A stretch of DNA of 44,898 nucleotides from Barnesiella sp. GTDB lineage: Bacteria > Bacteroidota > Bacteroidia > Bacteroidales > Muribaculaceae. A model generated the notes under the pieces. The model worked only from the letters and a program-made list of their open reading frames with translations. It made no database searches and was not told the origin of the DNA. The position numbers were made by a program, and so were the translations under genes. Below are positions 16,646 through 25,194 of the stretch, piece after piece. The stretch's first letter is position 1; every line of letters starts with the position of its first letter. Location: the NCBI GenBank assembly GCA_014801075.1, contig JAAVEW010000009.1:1-44898 (forward strand). The letters are read 5' to 3'.

Positions 16646-18922
16646 TTAGAAGTTTACAGTCACCGAGCCTATTACATTAATCGGAGCCTGAGCTGAGTAG
16701 CCGGTGTAACTATATATAACCTTCTCACCCGCTTCGTCAACGTAGTATCCGGAACCGGCATAACCGTTGTTTTCATATTTCTCGCTGAAGAGATTGTTGA
16801 CCGTGAAACCGACTCTCACGCTCTTGAGTCCCTCGATGCTGAAAGTGTAACCCAGCATAAGGTTGCTCACGAAATAAGGATCGAGCGACTGGTCGCGCTG
16901 CTCGGAGTTGGTTAGGTACTGACGCGACACGTAGTGGGAACGGAGCGAAGCGTCAAAGCTCTTCCACGTAAAGTTAAACTCATTGTTGAGTATGAAATCG
17001 GGAGAGAACGATATGCGGCTCGAACCGCGATTGATAGTTATATAGCTCGCGTAGTCATTGTCATCGTAGATATATTCCACAAAATCCTTTATGCGATTGC
17101 GGGAAAGCGTGGCATTGATATTCCAGTCAAACCATTGGCACGGCTTCAATCCGAGCTGCAGCTCGATACCGGCGCGGTAGCTTGAGCTGACATTCTCCGA
17201 AACGGGGTTGCCCGTATCGGATAGCTGACCGGTGGCCACAAGCTGATCCTTATAGTACATGTAGTAAAGGTTGACACCAGCCGAGAGCATACCGCGCACG
17301 AAAGTGTAGCCCGCCTCGTAGTCAAACAATCGCTCGGCTACGGGTTCTCGTCCCGGAGGACAGTCTATAAAGTTGTTACGGGTCGGTTCCTTGTGGGCCA
17401 CTGACCATGAGGCGAACGCGCGATGATACTTGCCGAATGTGTAGTTCAAACCGGCCTTGGGGTTAAAGAAGTCAAACTTTCGGTCGATATTGAGTCGACC
17501 CATTGCGCCGATATTGTAGTCGTAGGTATCGGATGCTCCCTTAATGGTATATGTAATGTGGCGATACTGCATGTCGATATAGGCCGACAGGTCGGTCGTG
17601 AGGTCAACGTTGGCGCGAGCGTAAATGTTGCCGTCAATCTTGTGGCCCGTGTTGCGGTAATATTGCTGTAGCGGATCGATGTCGCCTACATAATTGCGGA
17701 CCCAAGCCACCTGTCCGAAGTGACTGCCGTGGTAGGCGTTGAGCGCGCCACCTACTACCCCACTGACTTTACGGCCTGAGTAGGTAAGGTTGAAGAGGCC
17801 GCCGCCGAAACCGTTGTCCATCTTTTTAATGCGCACGAGGTCCGATTTCTTGACCGTTTCCGTAGTGACAGTCCCGTCGGGATTTACGGTGGTTACGTCA
17901 AACGGTTGTAAGCCGTATTCTATCAGCGACCTGCGCGTTTTGTACTGCTCATAGTTACCGTCCCCTTTGGTGTAGTGCAGTGCAGCGTCAAATGCGAGCG
18001 ATGATGAGAAACGGTGTCGGCCAAGCAGTTGAAAATTGTGCTGCGTGTAGTTGTCATACTGATTGGGATAGTAAGCACGGTTACCATCCTTGTCGGTATA
18101 TTCGCCGCAGGGATTATAACGGCGTCCATATTCAGCCATCTGCTCTTTTGAGGCGTAATCCCAGGCCATGTAGGTGCGTTCTTTGCCACCATAGGCAAGG
18201 AGTCGCAATGATGAAGCGCCGGAATAGTAACCTACCTGAGCGAAATAGGAATAGAGATCGGATGTTGCGCGGTCGATATAACCGTCAGTTCCGACATTTG
18301 ACAATCTTGTCTCCACTGACCAATGGTCGTGGATGATACCCGTACCGGCCTTGATTGATTCCTTGTGGGTATTGTACATGCCATACGAACCGCTGAACGA
18401 GGCGTATGGGTCGCGTGACGGAGTGTCGGTCACCATATTGATAGAGCCGCCGAATGCTCCGGCACCGTTGGTTGATGTTCCGACTCCGCGTTGCACCTGG
18501 AAGTCCTTAACCGAGGATGCAATGTCGGGAAGGTCAACCCAGTAGACATTATGGCTCTCCGGGTCATTCACCGGTACGCCGTTTGACGTGACGTTGATAC
18601 GCGAACCATCCGTGCCGCGAACTCGTATAGAGGTGTATCCTATACCGCCTCCCGCATCGGATGTGGTCACTACCGACGGCGTCATGGCAAGCAGATACGG
18701 GACATCGACGCCCGTGTTGAGACGTTCGATTTCCTTCGCCGTGACATTGGTGTAAGCAACAGGTGTTTTGGCATCGGCTCGCTGAGCCACAACTGCAACC
18801 TCTTTGAGGTTGACTGCTGACATCGAATCGGCATCCTCAGCCGTCGAGGTCAGCTCGGCTGCCTCCATTACCGGCACACAGCCGATAGTGGCAGCAATCG
18901 TCAGAACTGACAATTTCTCCAT
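16646..18922 (-). CDS. TonB-dependent outer-membrane receptor for thiamin
   Basis: This 758-residue receptor imports a ligand across the outer membrane using TonB energy. A short, possibly cleaved N-terminus (to about residue 22) leads to a TonB-box region (about 38-50, NLKEVAVVAQ). The plug follows (about 55-165, RVRGTDGSRINVTSNGVPVND, then RGVGTSTNGAGAFGGSINM), and then the 22-strand barrel, ending in aromatic VTVNF. It lacks the carboxypeptidase-like domain found in SusC-type proteins. A TPP riboswitch directly precedes it and pnuT follows, so thiamin or its phosphates are the likely ligand. This arrangement matches the OMP_thi/PnuT system known from Bacteroides. Family certain, ligand inferred. 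Confidence 0.9.
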   Translation of the reverse strand: MEKLSVLTIAATIGCVPVMEAAELTSTAEDADSMSAVNLKEVAVVAQRADAKTPVAYTNVTAKEIERLNTGVDVPYLLAMTPSVVTTSDAGGGIGYTSIRVRGTDGSRINVTSNGVPVNDPESHNVYWVDLPDIASSVKDFQVQRGVGTSTNGAGAFGGSINMVTDTPSRDPYASFSGSYGMYNTHKESIKAGTGIIHDHWSVETRLSNVGTDGYIDRATSDLYSYFAQVGYYSGASSLRLLAYGGKERTYMAWDYASKEQMAEYGRRYNPCGEYTDKDGNRAYYPNQYDNYTQHNFQLLGRHRFSSSLAFDAALHYTKGDGNYEQYKTRRSLIEYGLQPFDVTTVNPDGTVTTETVKKSDLVRIKKMDNGFGGGLFNLTYSGRKVSGVVGGALNAYHGSHFGQVAWVRNYVGDIDPLQQYYRNTGHKIDGNIYARANVDLTTDLSAYIDMQYRHITYTIKGASDTYDYNIGAMGRLNIDRKFDFFNPKAGLNYTFGKYHRAFASWSVAHKEPTRNNFIDCPPGREPVAERLFDYEAGYTFVRGMLSAGVNLYYMYYKDQLVATGQLSDTGNPVSENVSSSYRAGIELQLGLKPCQWFDWNINATLSRNRIKDFVEYIYDDNDYASYITINRGSSRISFSPDFILNNEFNFTWKSFDASLRSHYVSRQYLTNSEQRDQSLDPYFVSNLMLGYTFSIEGLKSVRVGFTVNNLFSEKYENNGYAGSGYYVDEAGEKVIYSYTGYSAQAPINVIGSVTVNF

Positions 18923-18934
18923 TCGTTTTTATTC

Positions 18935-19003
18935 TCTACGCCGGTATTACCCGGATCAGGTTCTAAGGGTATAATCTCAGCCCGAAATTGAGCACCCCTA
19001 TAA
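18935..19003 (-). promoter_or_regulatory. TPP riboswitch (thi box)
   Basis: The minus strand holds the conserved thi-box blocks in order: GGGGTGC, GGGCTGAGAT, ACCC, then GAACCTGATC and GGGTAATACCGGCGTAG. The aptamer ends only about 12 bp before the receptor start codon, with no room for a separate terminator. Ligand binding therefore probably controls translation initiation. Confidence 0.93.
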
Positions 19004-19021
19004 AATATGTTAACTGTGACA

Positions 19022-19029
19022 CAAAGGTA
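19022..19029 (-). promoter_or_regulatory. Thiamin operon -7 box
   Basis: TACCTTTG on the minus strand is an exact TAnnTTTG match, about 20 bp before the riboswitch aptamer begins, the correct distance for its start site. Confidence 0.6.
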
Positions 19030-19062
19030 GGCTTTTTTATCTTAGAAAAGAAATATTCTGTT

Positions 19063-19070
19063 TAATTTTG
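19063..19070 (+). promoter_or_regulatory. HU pair -7 box
   Basis: TAATTTTG matches TAnnTTTG and lies 19 bp before the ATG at 19090. A start site near 19077 would leave a leader of only about 12 nt. Confidence 0.4.
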
Positions 19071-19089
19071 TAAAATTTTCAATAGGAAC

Positions 19090-19377
19090 ATGGATAATAA
19101 GCAGTATATAACCCGTCTGTCACGTCGTGCGACGCTCAATTACAAGGAGACTCAACAACTTGTCACATCGGCAATTGCAATGATAACCGAAGTTCTCTCG
19201 CAGGACGATTCACTGGCGATTCCCGCGTTCGGCACATTTGAGTCAGAAAAGAAGGATGAATATATCGCAGTTGACGAGGAGTCGGGACGCCGTATGCTCT
19301 ATCCCCCTACCGTGACTGCCAAGTTCACCCCCGGAACAATATTAACAAAATCAATCACAGAGGGAAATCAGAAATGA
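19090..19377 (+). CDS. HU/IHF-family DNA-binding protein (small)
   Basis: This 95-residue protein has the HU fold: two N-terminal helices, then FGTFE and a C-terminal beta segment (TAKFTPGTILTKSI). The arm between the strands is short and carries ESGRRMLYPP instead of the RxGRNPxTG seen in typical HU, so DNA bending may differ. The stop overlaps the start of the next gene by 4 bp (ATGA), so the two are translationally coupled and may form a heterodimer. Role is inferred from family: nucleoid architecture. Confidence 0.85.
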   Translation: MDNKQYITRLSRRATLNYKETQQLVTSAIAMITEVLSQDDSLAIPAFGTFESEKKDEYIAVDEESGRRMLYPPTVTAKFTPGTILTKSITEGNQK

Positions 19378-20558
19378 AACAGACTATCGCCATATCAGCC
19401 TTTGCAGGCATGCTTGCCCGTCAGTCGGGTTACACTGTTGAGTTTTGCGAACACTTTGTGATAGAGATGTTCAAGACTGTCACCGATGCTCTTAAGGAAT
19501 CTGACAAGGTGACTGTCAAGGGATTTGGCACTTTCTCGGTCGATGAGTCGGGCAGTGTGGCTTTCACCCCTGATGATACTTTCGCCGCCGATGTCAATGC
19601 CCCGTTTGATTGCTTTGAACCCGAGGTGCTCGACGACGATGTCACCGAAGAGATATTGATGGATGAGGGCGAGGATGACAAGCCCGCTGCTGAAGGTGTT
19701 CCGGAGGAAACTGAAGCCACGGCTGAAGAACCGGTTGAATCTCCCGAAGAGACCGAAAAAGAGGTAACCGAAACGGTTGTCGAAGAAGAATCGGTGGAAG
19801 AGTCGGAGGGTAAAAACGAGGATAACGCCGAAGTTGCTCCTATTGAAGAATCAGTTAACGATAACGAGGCGGAGGAAAACACTGTTAATTCAGTGGCTGA
19901 AGACGTTCCCGTTGAAGAGGATGCTCACGATGAAATCATAGATGAACCGGCCGAGACGGAGATTCTCGAAGAAACGGTAGTTGAGAGCAAGCGACGCCGA
20001 CCCGTCTGGGCCTTTGTATGCGGAGCGGCCGTTGGCGCGATAGCGGGCGCAGCTGTCACATATATGATAATGTCAACTACTCCCGCACCGGAATCTGCGG
20101 CGCAAGAAGTTGAAGAGGAGCAGATTGTAGCGCAGGACTTGGGCGAAGTAACTCCGCAGTCTGACGTTGATAACGCTACCGATGATGTCACCGCAGCGAG
20201 CGACACCCTGTCACTGTCCGATTCTGCCACAGAAGCAGGTACTGCCGATACAGTTAGCAAAGAACCCCAACCCACTAAAACTGAACCCGAACCCCAAAAG
20301 ACAGAGTCGGCGCCGGTATATGACACCGTGAAATCCACCTTGTCGCAGCTTTCGCGCAAACACTATGGAAGCTATGAATTTTGGGTATATATCTATGAGG
20401 AAAACAGGGATATAATTTCCGATCCGAACAAGGTTGAAACCGGCACACGTGTGCGTATCCCCGCTCCCGAAAAATATGGAATCAATTCCCGCGACAAAGC
20501 GAGCATAAGAAAAGCCAAGCAGAAAGCAGGCGAGATTTCCCGCGAAACCGCCAGATAA
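19374..20558 (+). CDS. HU-like domain, membrane helix, LysM-like domain fusion
   Basis: The 394-residue protein begins with an HU-like domain (about 1-85; SDKVTVKGFGTFSVDE) that lacks the basic DNA-inserting arm. A long very acidic linker (about 90-204, many Glu/Asp) follows. Five residues SKRRR (205-209) form a cytoplasmic basic stop, then one hydrophobic helix (about 212-232). The outer part is Ser/Thr/Pro/Glu-rich, ending in a LysM-like segment (about 320-367; LSQLSRKHYGSYEFWVYIYEENRDII, VETGTRVRIP) and a basic tail. By the positive-inside rule the HU part is cytoplasmic and the LysM part periplasmic, so the protein could link the nucleoid to peptidoglycan. Similar HU-LysM proteins exist in Bacteroidetes, without a settled role. 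Function is inference. Confidence 0.85.
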   Translation: MKQTIAISAFAGMLARQSGYTVEFCEHFVIEMFKTVTDALKESDKVTVKGFGTFSVDESGSVAFTPDDTFAADVNAPFDCFEPEVLDDDVTEEILMDEGEDDKPAAEGVPEETEATAEEPVESPEETEKEVTETVVEEESVEESEGKNEDNAEVAPIEESVNDNEAEENTVNSVAEDVPVEEDAHDEIIDEPAETEILEETVVESKRRRPVWAFVCGAAVGAIAGAAVTYMIMSTTPAPESAAQEVEEEQIVAQDLGEVTPQSDVDNATDDVTAASDTLSLSDSATEAGTADTVSKEPQPTKTEPEPQKTESAPVYDTVKSTLSQLSRKHYGSYEFWVYIYEENRDIISDPNKVETGTRVRIPAPEKYGINSRDKASIRKAKQKAGEISRETAR

Positions 20559-20631
20559 ACGAGCTACATCCTGTCATGAGGTTAGTATTACTACCTATGA
20601 GGTTGTAATTGCGTCAAAAATAAATATGGAG

Positions 20632-20659
20632 CCGGTTAGTCAGCAAATGACTAAACCGG
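20632..20659. terminator. Two-way hairpin over the usp stop codon
   Basis: CCGGTTAGTCA pairs with TGACTAAACCGG across loop GCAAA with one bulge. It sits between the convergent HU pair and usp gene and overlaps the usp stop at 20651. Confidence 0.6.
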
Positions 20660-21778
20660 AGTCACGAGCATGGGGATGTCGGCGTGCAGGAGCAACTTGT
20701 GGGCCAGACTCGGATTGAAGAAGCGGAAGAAAGCATTGCGCTTCTTATTGGGAAGAGCCACCAGATTAACATGATGTTCGCGCGCAATGCGGCGGTAGTC
20801 ATCATCAAGATTGCCAACGGCTATCTCCTCGGAATTAAAAGTGAACGAGGGGTAATGCTCGCGGCAGTATTCCACGAGTGATTTGATAGCGCGGCGGTCG
20901 TTGTTCGACAGTTCTTTCTTACGCGGTATATGCACGATGGTAACTTCAATAGGTATCTGCTTGAACATGCGGCATATCGTATCAATAGCCAGTAAATCCT
21001 CCTGCTCAAGATTGCAGAAGAACACGAGATGAGCAATATCGGTAGTGCGTTCAAGCGGATTGTTCTCCGGGATGCTGAGTACCGGGAATTTGCACGAGTC
21101 GAGCACTTCGGCAGTGACGCTGCCTACCAGCTCCTCCTCCTTGCGCTGCGCTCCACGTGTACCCATTACTATAAGCATGGGTGAAAGGCTTTTGGCCGTT
21201 TCGTTTATCACATCCTCGGGGACGCCTTCAAGAATAATATTGTTGAATTTTACCGGAGGGATATCTCCGTTCTTGATATGCTGCTTCAACTGAGTTTCAA
21301 AGAGATTCATCGTAGTGCGGGCCGACTGCATGAGGGCGCGCTCTACTTCCTGACTCTCGGCAAGCTCAAATGAAAGAGCATCGGTGAGCTGCATGCGCTT
21401 CGACAGCGCCGGGTTGATAAACGCGTGCAGAAGCATTATATTGGCTTTGTGGCGGGCGGCCACATCAAAAGCCATCAGAGTGGCACGCATCGAGTAATCG
21501 GAGAAATCAATCGGCACGAGAATCACCGGTTCCGACTTGTCGATGGGCGACTCACAATCCTGCGGAGTGCAGAATATATCGGAATTTTCTATGATACGCA
21601 GCGCCTGCGGCAGGTCAGATTCCTTGATGCGCACTCTCACTCCCGACGATACCACGGGAGTGGATAGATTGACATTGTGTAAAACGGCGGTCACGCCTTC
21701 GCGCTCAAGCATATTCTTAAGCGCGACAGCGTGATCGTAAGTGTGTATAGCTACTGTTATTAATCTATCCTCTTCCAT
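20651..21778 (-). CDS. Tandem universal stress protein with DUF2007-like N-terminus
   Basis: This 375-residue cytosolic protein has three parts. Residues 1-70 (VALKNMLEREGVTAVLHN, IKESDLPQALRII) look like a DUF2007 domain. Residues about 82-233 form a full UspA domain, starting VILVPIDFSDYSMRATLMAFD with a nucleotide-site pattern GTRGAQRKEEELVGSVTAEVL. Residues about 245-375 form a second, degenerate UspA domain (VFFCNLEQEDLLAID; LPNKKRNAFFRFFNPS). Such proteins bind ATP or nucleotides and support stress survival in other bacteria; the specific ligand is unknown. The gene is monocistronic, behind a small HTH gene. Confidence 0.9.
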   Translation of the reverse strand: MEEDRLITVAIHTYDHAVALKNMLEREGVTAVLHNVNLSTPVVSSGVRVRIKESDLPQALRIIENSDIFCTPQDCESPIDKSEPVILVPIDFSDYSMRATLMAFDVAARHKANIMLLHAFINPALSKRMQLTDALSFELAESQEVERALMQSARTTMNLFETQLKQHIKNGDIPPVKFNNIILEGVPEDVINETAKSLSPMLIVMGTRGAQRKEEELVGSVTAEVLDSCKFPVLSIPENNPLERTTDIAHLVFFCNLEQEDLLAIDTICRMFKQIPIEVTIVHIPRKKELSNNDRRAIKSLVEYCREHYPSFTFNSEEIAVGNLDDDYRRIAREHHVNLVALPNKKRNAFFRFFNPSLAHKLLLHADIPMLVTPV

Positions 21779-21843
21779 AAGGGGGAAAGCGGGGGGATGG
21801 TTTGTCCCCGACTATGTTTCAATATAAGTAACGCGCCGGCAGG

Positions 21844-22101
21844 TCAGTTGTTTTCCTGCTCCTGCAGTATTTCAACAGCCATGTCGTAGATAGTGGTGTC
21901 GTCGAGGACAACTATACCGCCGTCAGGACCCGGCTCGATGTGAACTCCACAGTTCTTACCGAACTCGTAGTTGGCACCACCGAAATAATTTCTAACCGTC
22001 TGAACTGTGATATGGAGTTTATCAGCAATACGATGCGTTGCGCCGTCAGGCAAACTGTCCTTGATGCGGCGGAGTTCATTGAACGTGATTGTTTTAGTCA
22101 T
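21844..22101 (-). CDS. Small helix-turn-helix DNA-binding protein
   Basis: This 85-residue protein carries a likely HTH: FNELRRIKDSLPDG, then THRIADKLHITVQTVRNYFGG (about 21-41), which fits a Bacteroidales family of short HTH proteins. The C-terminus (GPDGGIVVLDDTTIYDMAVEIL) resembles a small dimerisation strand-helix. It lies 65 bp upstream of usp in the same direction and may be its regulator, but that is a guess. The leader region contains a CTTTACC/GGTAAAG hairpin at 22138-22165. Confidence 0.75.
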   Translation of the reverse strand: MTKTITFNELRRIKDSLPDGATHRIADKLHITVQTVRNYFGGANYEFGKNCGVHIEPGPDGGIVVLDDTTIYDMAVEILQEQENN

Positions 22102-22417
22102 GATATTGAAGTTTTAATTAGTAAATTATTTCATTGGCTTTACCGTCAGCGAGTGGCTGGTAAAGTGGATTTCCTTTATTTTCCCCTAAGTTATTAATAT
22201 ATTCTGAATTTGCCAAATAAAGTGGCAACAGATTTTTATGTTTTACGGCATATTTTATATCGTGCATATGCTTTAACTCTCATTTTCAGGGCCGAAAAGA
22301 AAGCGACGTGTCCGAGCCGTCGATGGCCCGGACACGTCGCCCGGAATTTTGTAATGCAAAGGCTGAGCGGCTTGCTGCATTATATTATTTCAATTGCACT
22401 GCATTATTTCAATTGCA
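22102..22417. other. 316-bp gene-free stretch between the bat operon and the HTH gene
   Basis: It holds the HTH gene leader with a hairpin (22138-22165), a small inverted repeat TTGCCA/TGGCAA (22210-22228) that could be an operator, the bat terminator (22291-22340), and short AT-rich repeats at 22378-22434. No coding potential was seen. Confidence 0.7.
22291..22340 (-). terminator. Bat operon terminator
   Basis: GCGACGTGTCCG (22303-22314) pairs perfectly over 12 bp with CGGACACGTCGC (22329-22340). On the minus strand the stem is followed by TTTCTTTTC. This is a classic intrinsic terminator after batE. Confidence 0.8.
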
Positions 22418-22434
22418 TTATATTATTTCTATTG
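22378..22434. repeat. Short degenerate tandem repeats at the 3' end of batE
   Basis: Near-copies of GCATTATATTATTTCAATT occur at about 22378, 22400 (shortened, GCATTATTTCAATT) and 22415 (with T for A near the end). The last copy overlaps the batE stop and C-terminal codons. This may be slipped-strand duplication. Confidence 0.6.
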
Positions 22435-23284
22435 CTTCGGCATCAATCCATGCGCGGTTGTCGCCGGCGGCCTCCACTTCAATCCATTTCTTGACGCGGG
22501 GATCGTTGGGAGTTGAGAGTTCGCGTATAACTTTAACCTTGCTACCCTCGTGAAGCAACATGGCCTTTTGCGATTCATTGAGAGGTGTTGCCGGTGATGT
22601 GGACAACTGGGTGGCGTTGACTATCACAATTGCCTCCGTGCGGTCATTGGCTGCCGAAGCTGCATTGACCGTGACTATCACGGCGAGCACATTGACGATG
22701 AGCAGAGCGAGCCCCACGAAGAAGAAGAGTTTACGCAGGCGCACATTGCTACAGAATATATATCCTGCGGCAAAGAGAAGCACGACAACGAATATCACAA
22801 TTGACACCACAGCCCAGCCGTTGGCCGAGAACATGCGCATCGAGCGGTCGACGAGGACATTGCTCATAGGGTCAGCGGCCTGCACGTCGATAATCTTGCT
22901 GTTGACAAATTCAAGGTTGGCGCGGGTATCTTCGTCGGTGGGGTCGAGACGCAACGCGCGTTCATAATTTATAATAGCTTTTGCCAGAGAGTCAACGCGG
23001 AAATAAGCGTTGCCGAGGTTGTAATATATCGCGGCCGAACTGCCATCCTTGGCGATTGCCTCGTTGTAGAGGCGGATAGCTTCGAGATAGTCCTGTTTGG
23101 TGCCGCGCATGTAGGCTTCATCGGCAGCGAGGTCAAGCGATGCTCCGGCCGAAGTAGCGACATCCGATGAAGCGTCCGCGGTTTCGCCGGCTGTTTCATC
23201 ATTTTCAGCGACAGCCTGCGCACGCATTACTGCGGGACTCAGAGCTATCACCATCAATATTAATATCTTGTAAAACGATTTCAT
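22418..23284 (-). CDS. batE: BatE: TPR and SH3-like membrane protein of the bat operon
   Basis: This 288-residue periplasm-facing protein starts with a signal peptide (MKSFYKILILMVIALSPAVMRAQA). TPR repeats follow at about 60-125 (AIRLYNEAIAKDGSSAAIYYNLGNAYF). Two membrane helices lie at about 155-176 and 183-207, and an SH3-like end (LLHEGSKVKVIRELSTPND, KKWIEVEAAGDNRAWI) follows. This is the BatE layout. The Bat proteins support aerotolerance and stress survival in Bacteroides and in Leptospira; their biochemical role is unsettled. It is the last gene of the operon, just before the terminator. Confidence 0.9.
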   Translation of the reverse strand: MKSFYKILILMVIALSPAVMRAQAVAENDETAGETADASSDVATSAGASLDLAADEAYMRGTKQDYLEAIRLYNEAIAKDGSSAAIYYNLGNAYFRVDSLAKAIINYERALRLDPTDEDTRANLEFVNSKIIDVQAADPMSNVLVDRSMRMFSANGWAVVSIVIFVVVLLFAAGYIFCSNVRLRKLFFFVGLALLIVNVLAVIVTVNAASAANDRTEAIVIVNATQLSTSPATPLNESQKAMLLHEGSKVKVIRELSTPNDPRVKKWIEVEAAGDNRAWIDAEAIEII

Positions 23285-23351
23285 TGTTTTATACGGTTAA
23301 GTAAGTAGAAGTTGAAATTTATTTTATAATATCATTAGATGGTGTTTCTAC

Positions 23352-25154
23352 TTATTTCTTGCTGACTGACTGAAGTTCATTCATGGCGTTGAACGCGTCG
23401 TCATACACATCTTTGAGAGGACGGTTGAGCGATTCGGGCGTGTAACGGGCCATCTCACACTCGTCGAGAACACCGATAAGGTGGGCGATTGTACTCTCGT
23501 CGGCACCATAACGGGTCAGTTCCTCGCTCACATTGCTGCGGGTGAGAGCCGAAGCGGGAATCGACAGTTTGTCGCTGATATATCCCCAGAGAGCTTTAAG
23601 CACGGCATCGTAGAAGGCCGACTTGTCGTTCTTCTGCATATATTTCGAAGCCAAAGCCAAACGGCGGCGTGCCATCTTGCCTGCTTTCGATTTACGCATT
23701 CCCACTACATCGGAGTTGGCCTTATGGCGCTTGACCGCAAAGATGGTGATAAGGACGAGAGCGAGGGTCAAGGCCGGGTATATGAGCCAGTAGAGAATGG
23801 ACTGCGCATAAAGGTTGTGTTCGTGCGAGAGATTTTTATCGCCGGTCTTGATGTGGCGGATGTCGGTATTTTTGATTTTCACCGCTTTCTGGTCGGAGTC
23901 CTGACTGCCCACGCCTACACCCTTGGCAACGCTGATGGAATATGAGGGCAGGTCAATAGTCACATACTCGTTCTTTGACGGGTCGAAGTAGACGAACGGC
24001 GACGCGGTTATATCGAAGTCACCCACTGCATCGGGCACGAATGTGTATTCCACATTCATTGTTCCGGTCACAGTGCTTCCTGACACATGGGCGTCGACAT
24101 CCTGATTGGGTGAATACTGCTGGAACTCTTCGGGGAATACCACCTTCGGAGCTTTGATATACTTGATATTGCCGGTACCGGTAATCTTGTAGGTCAGCGA
24201 TGCGGCCTCGTTGGTGCGGAGGTTGGTAGATGAAAGTGAGCTTGACACGTCGAAGCGACCTACGGCGCCGTCAAATCCTGCGGGAGCGGGCGAAGGGAGA
24301 GGTTTCACGTTGATGACAACGTCGCTCGAGGCGAGTTTCACGTTGCGCTCCACAGGGCGGGTCATGTAGAAGTAGCCGTTGTCAATGCGCTCATATTGCT
24401 GCACCACTACGTCGTAAGCGCCGGTTTTAAGCGTGAGTTTACCCGACTTCTGCGGGAAGAGGATATATTTGCGAAGCACGACGGTTCGGTAGTTCTGGCC
24501 GTTGTAGTGCTCTATACCCACGGGATTGTTCTGTAGGTTCACCTCCTCGATAAGGAAACCTTCGTAGGCTTCGGGGCTGCTTTGCGCGAAAGATGAAATG
24601 CCGTCATACTTGGTGTAGAGTTTGAGCGTACACTCAACCGCTTCCTGCTCGTAGACCGAAGTCTTGTTGAGCGATGCTTTCACGAAAATATCGTTGCCGG
24701 TGATTGCCTTGTCGGGGGTCTGCGACGAGATGTCGCCGGGGCGTGCCGATGATTGACCCGGGGCATTGGTGTCGGCCGGAAGCACCGAGAATGAGGTCTC
24801 GGAAGTCTGCAACTTCTTGCCGTCGGCATCGATTGACGCGGCAGGTATTGTGTATGTTCCGGCATTGTCAGCCCTATATACATATGTGAAATCAATCGTC
24901 GAACTGGAGGTAGACACACCGTTAATCACCTGATAGGACTGCGAAGTGGACCGTGACGGACCATAAAGCAGCTGACATCCCTTTATCTCCCCTACCTTCG
25001 GGTTGCCGCCCTGTGCATTGGAGAGCCTGTAGACAACCTGAAAGCGCTGTCCGGCTATGACATTGCGCGGCGGTATGACATTGAACGAGGTCTGAGCCAT
25101 CGCGCTCAATGCCATCAGGCATATACTTATAAGTAAAAAGCTAAAACGTTTCAT
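23352..25154 (-). CDS. batD: BatD oxygen tolerance protein
   Basis: This 600-residue protein has a signal peptide (MKRFSFLLISICLMALSAMA) and a series of immunoglobulin-like beta domains (about 20-420; RFQVVYRLSNAQGG; VYEQEAVECTLKLYTKYDG). One membrane helix lies at about 450-472 (IYPALTLALVLITIFA), and the cytoplasmic C-terminus is helical. This is the BatD layout. The large periplasmic part probably works with the vWA proteins BatA and BatB. It is separated from batE by 67 bp and from batC by 40 bp. Confidence 0.92.
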   Translation of the reverse strand: MKRFSFLLISICLMALSAMAQTSFNVIPPRNVIAGQRFQVVYRLSNAQGGNPKVGEIKGCQLLYGPSRSTSQSYQVINGVSTSSSTIDFTYVYRADNAGTYTIPAASIDADGKKLQTSETSFSVLPADTNAPGQSSARPGDISSQTPDKAITGNDIFVKASLNKTSVYEQEAVECTLKLYTKYDGISSFAQSSPEAYEGFLIEEVNLQNNPVGIEHYNGQNYRTVVLRKYILFPQKSGKLTLKTGAYDVVVQQYERIDNGYFYMTRPVERNVKLASSDVVINVKPLPSPAPAGFDGAVGRFDVSSSLSSTNLRTNEAASLTYKITGTGNIKYIKAPKVVFPEEFQQYSPNQDVDAHVSGSTVTGTMNVEYTFVPDAVGDFDITASPFVYFDPSKNEYVTIDLPSYSISVAKGVGVGSQDSDQKAVKIKNTDIRHIKTGDKNLSHEHNLYAQSILYWLIYPALTLALVLITIFAVKRHKANSDVVGMRKSKAGKMARRRLALASKYMQKNDKSAFYDAVLKALWGYISDKLSIPASALTRSNVSEELTRYGADESTIAHLIGVLDECEMARYTPESLNRPLKDVYDDAFNAMNELQSVSKK

Positions 25155-25194
25155 TCTCGTTATTTTATTATATAATTAACCGGGCCGCATGAGG

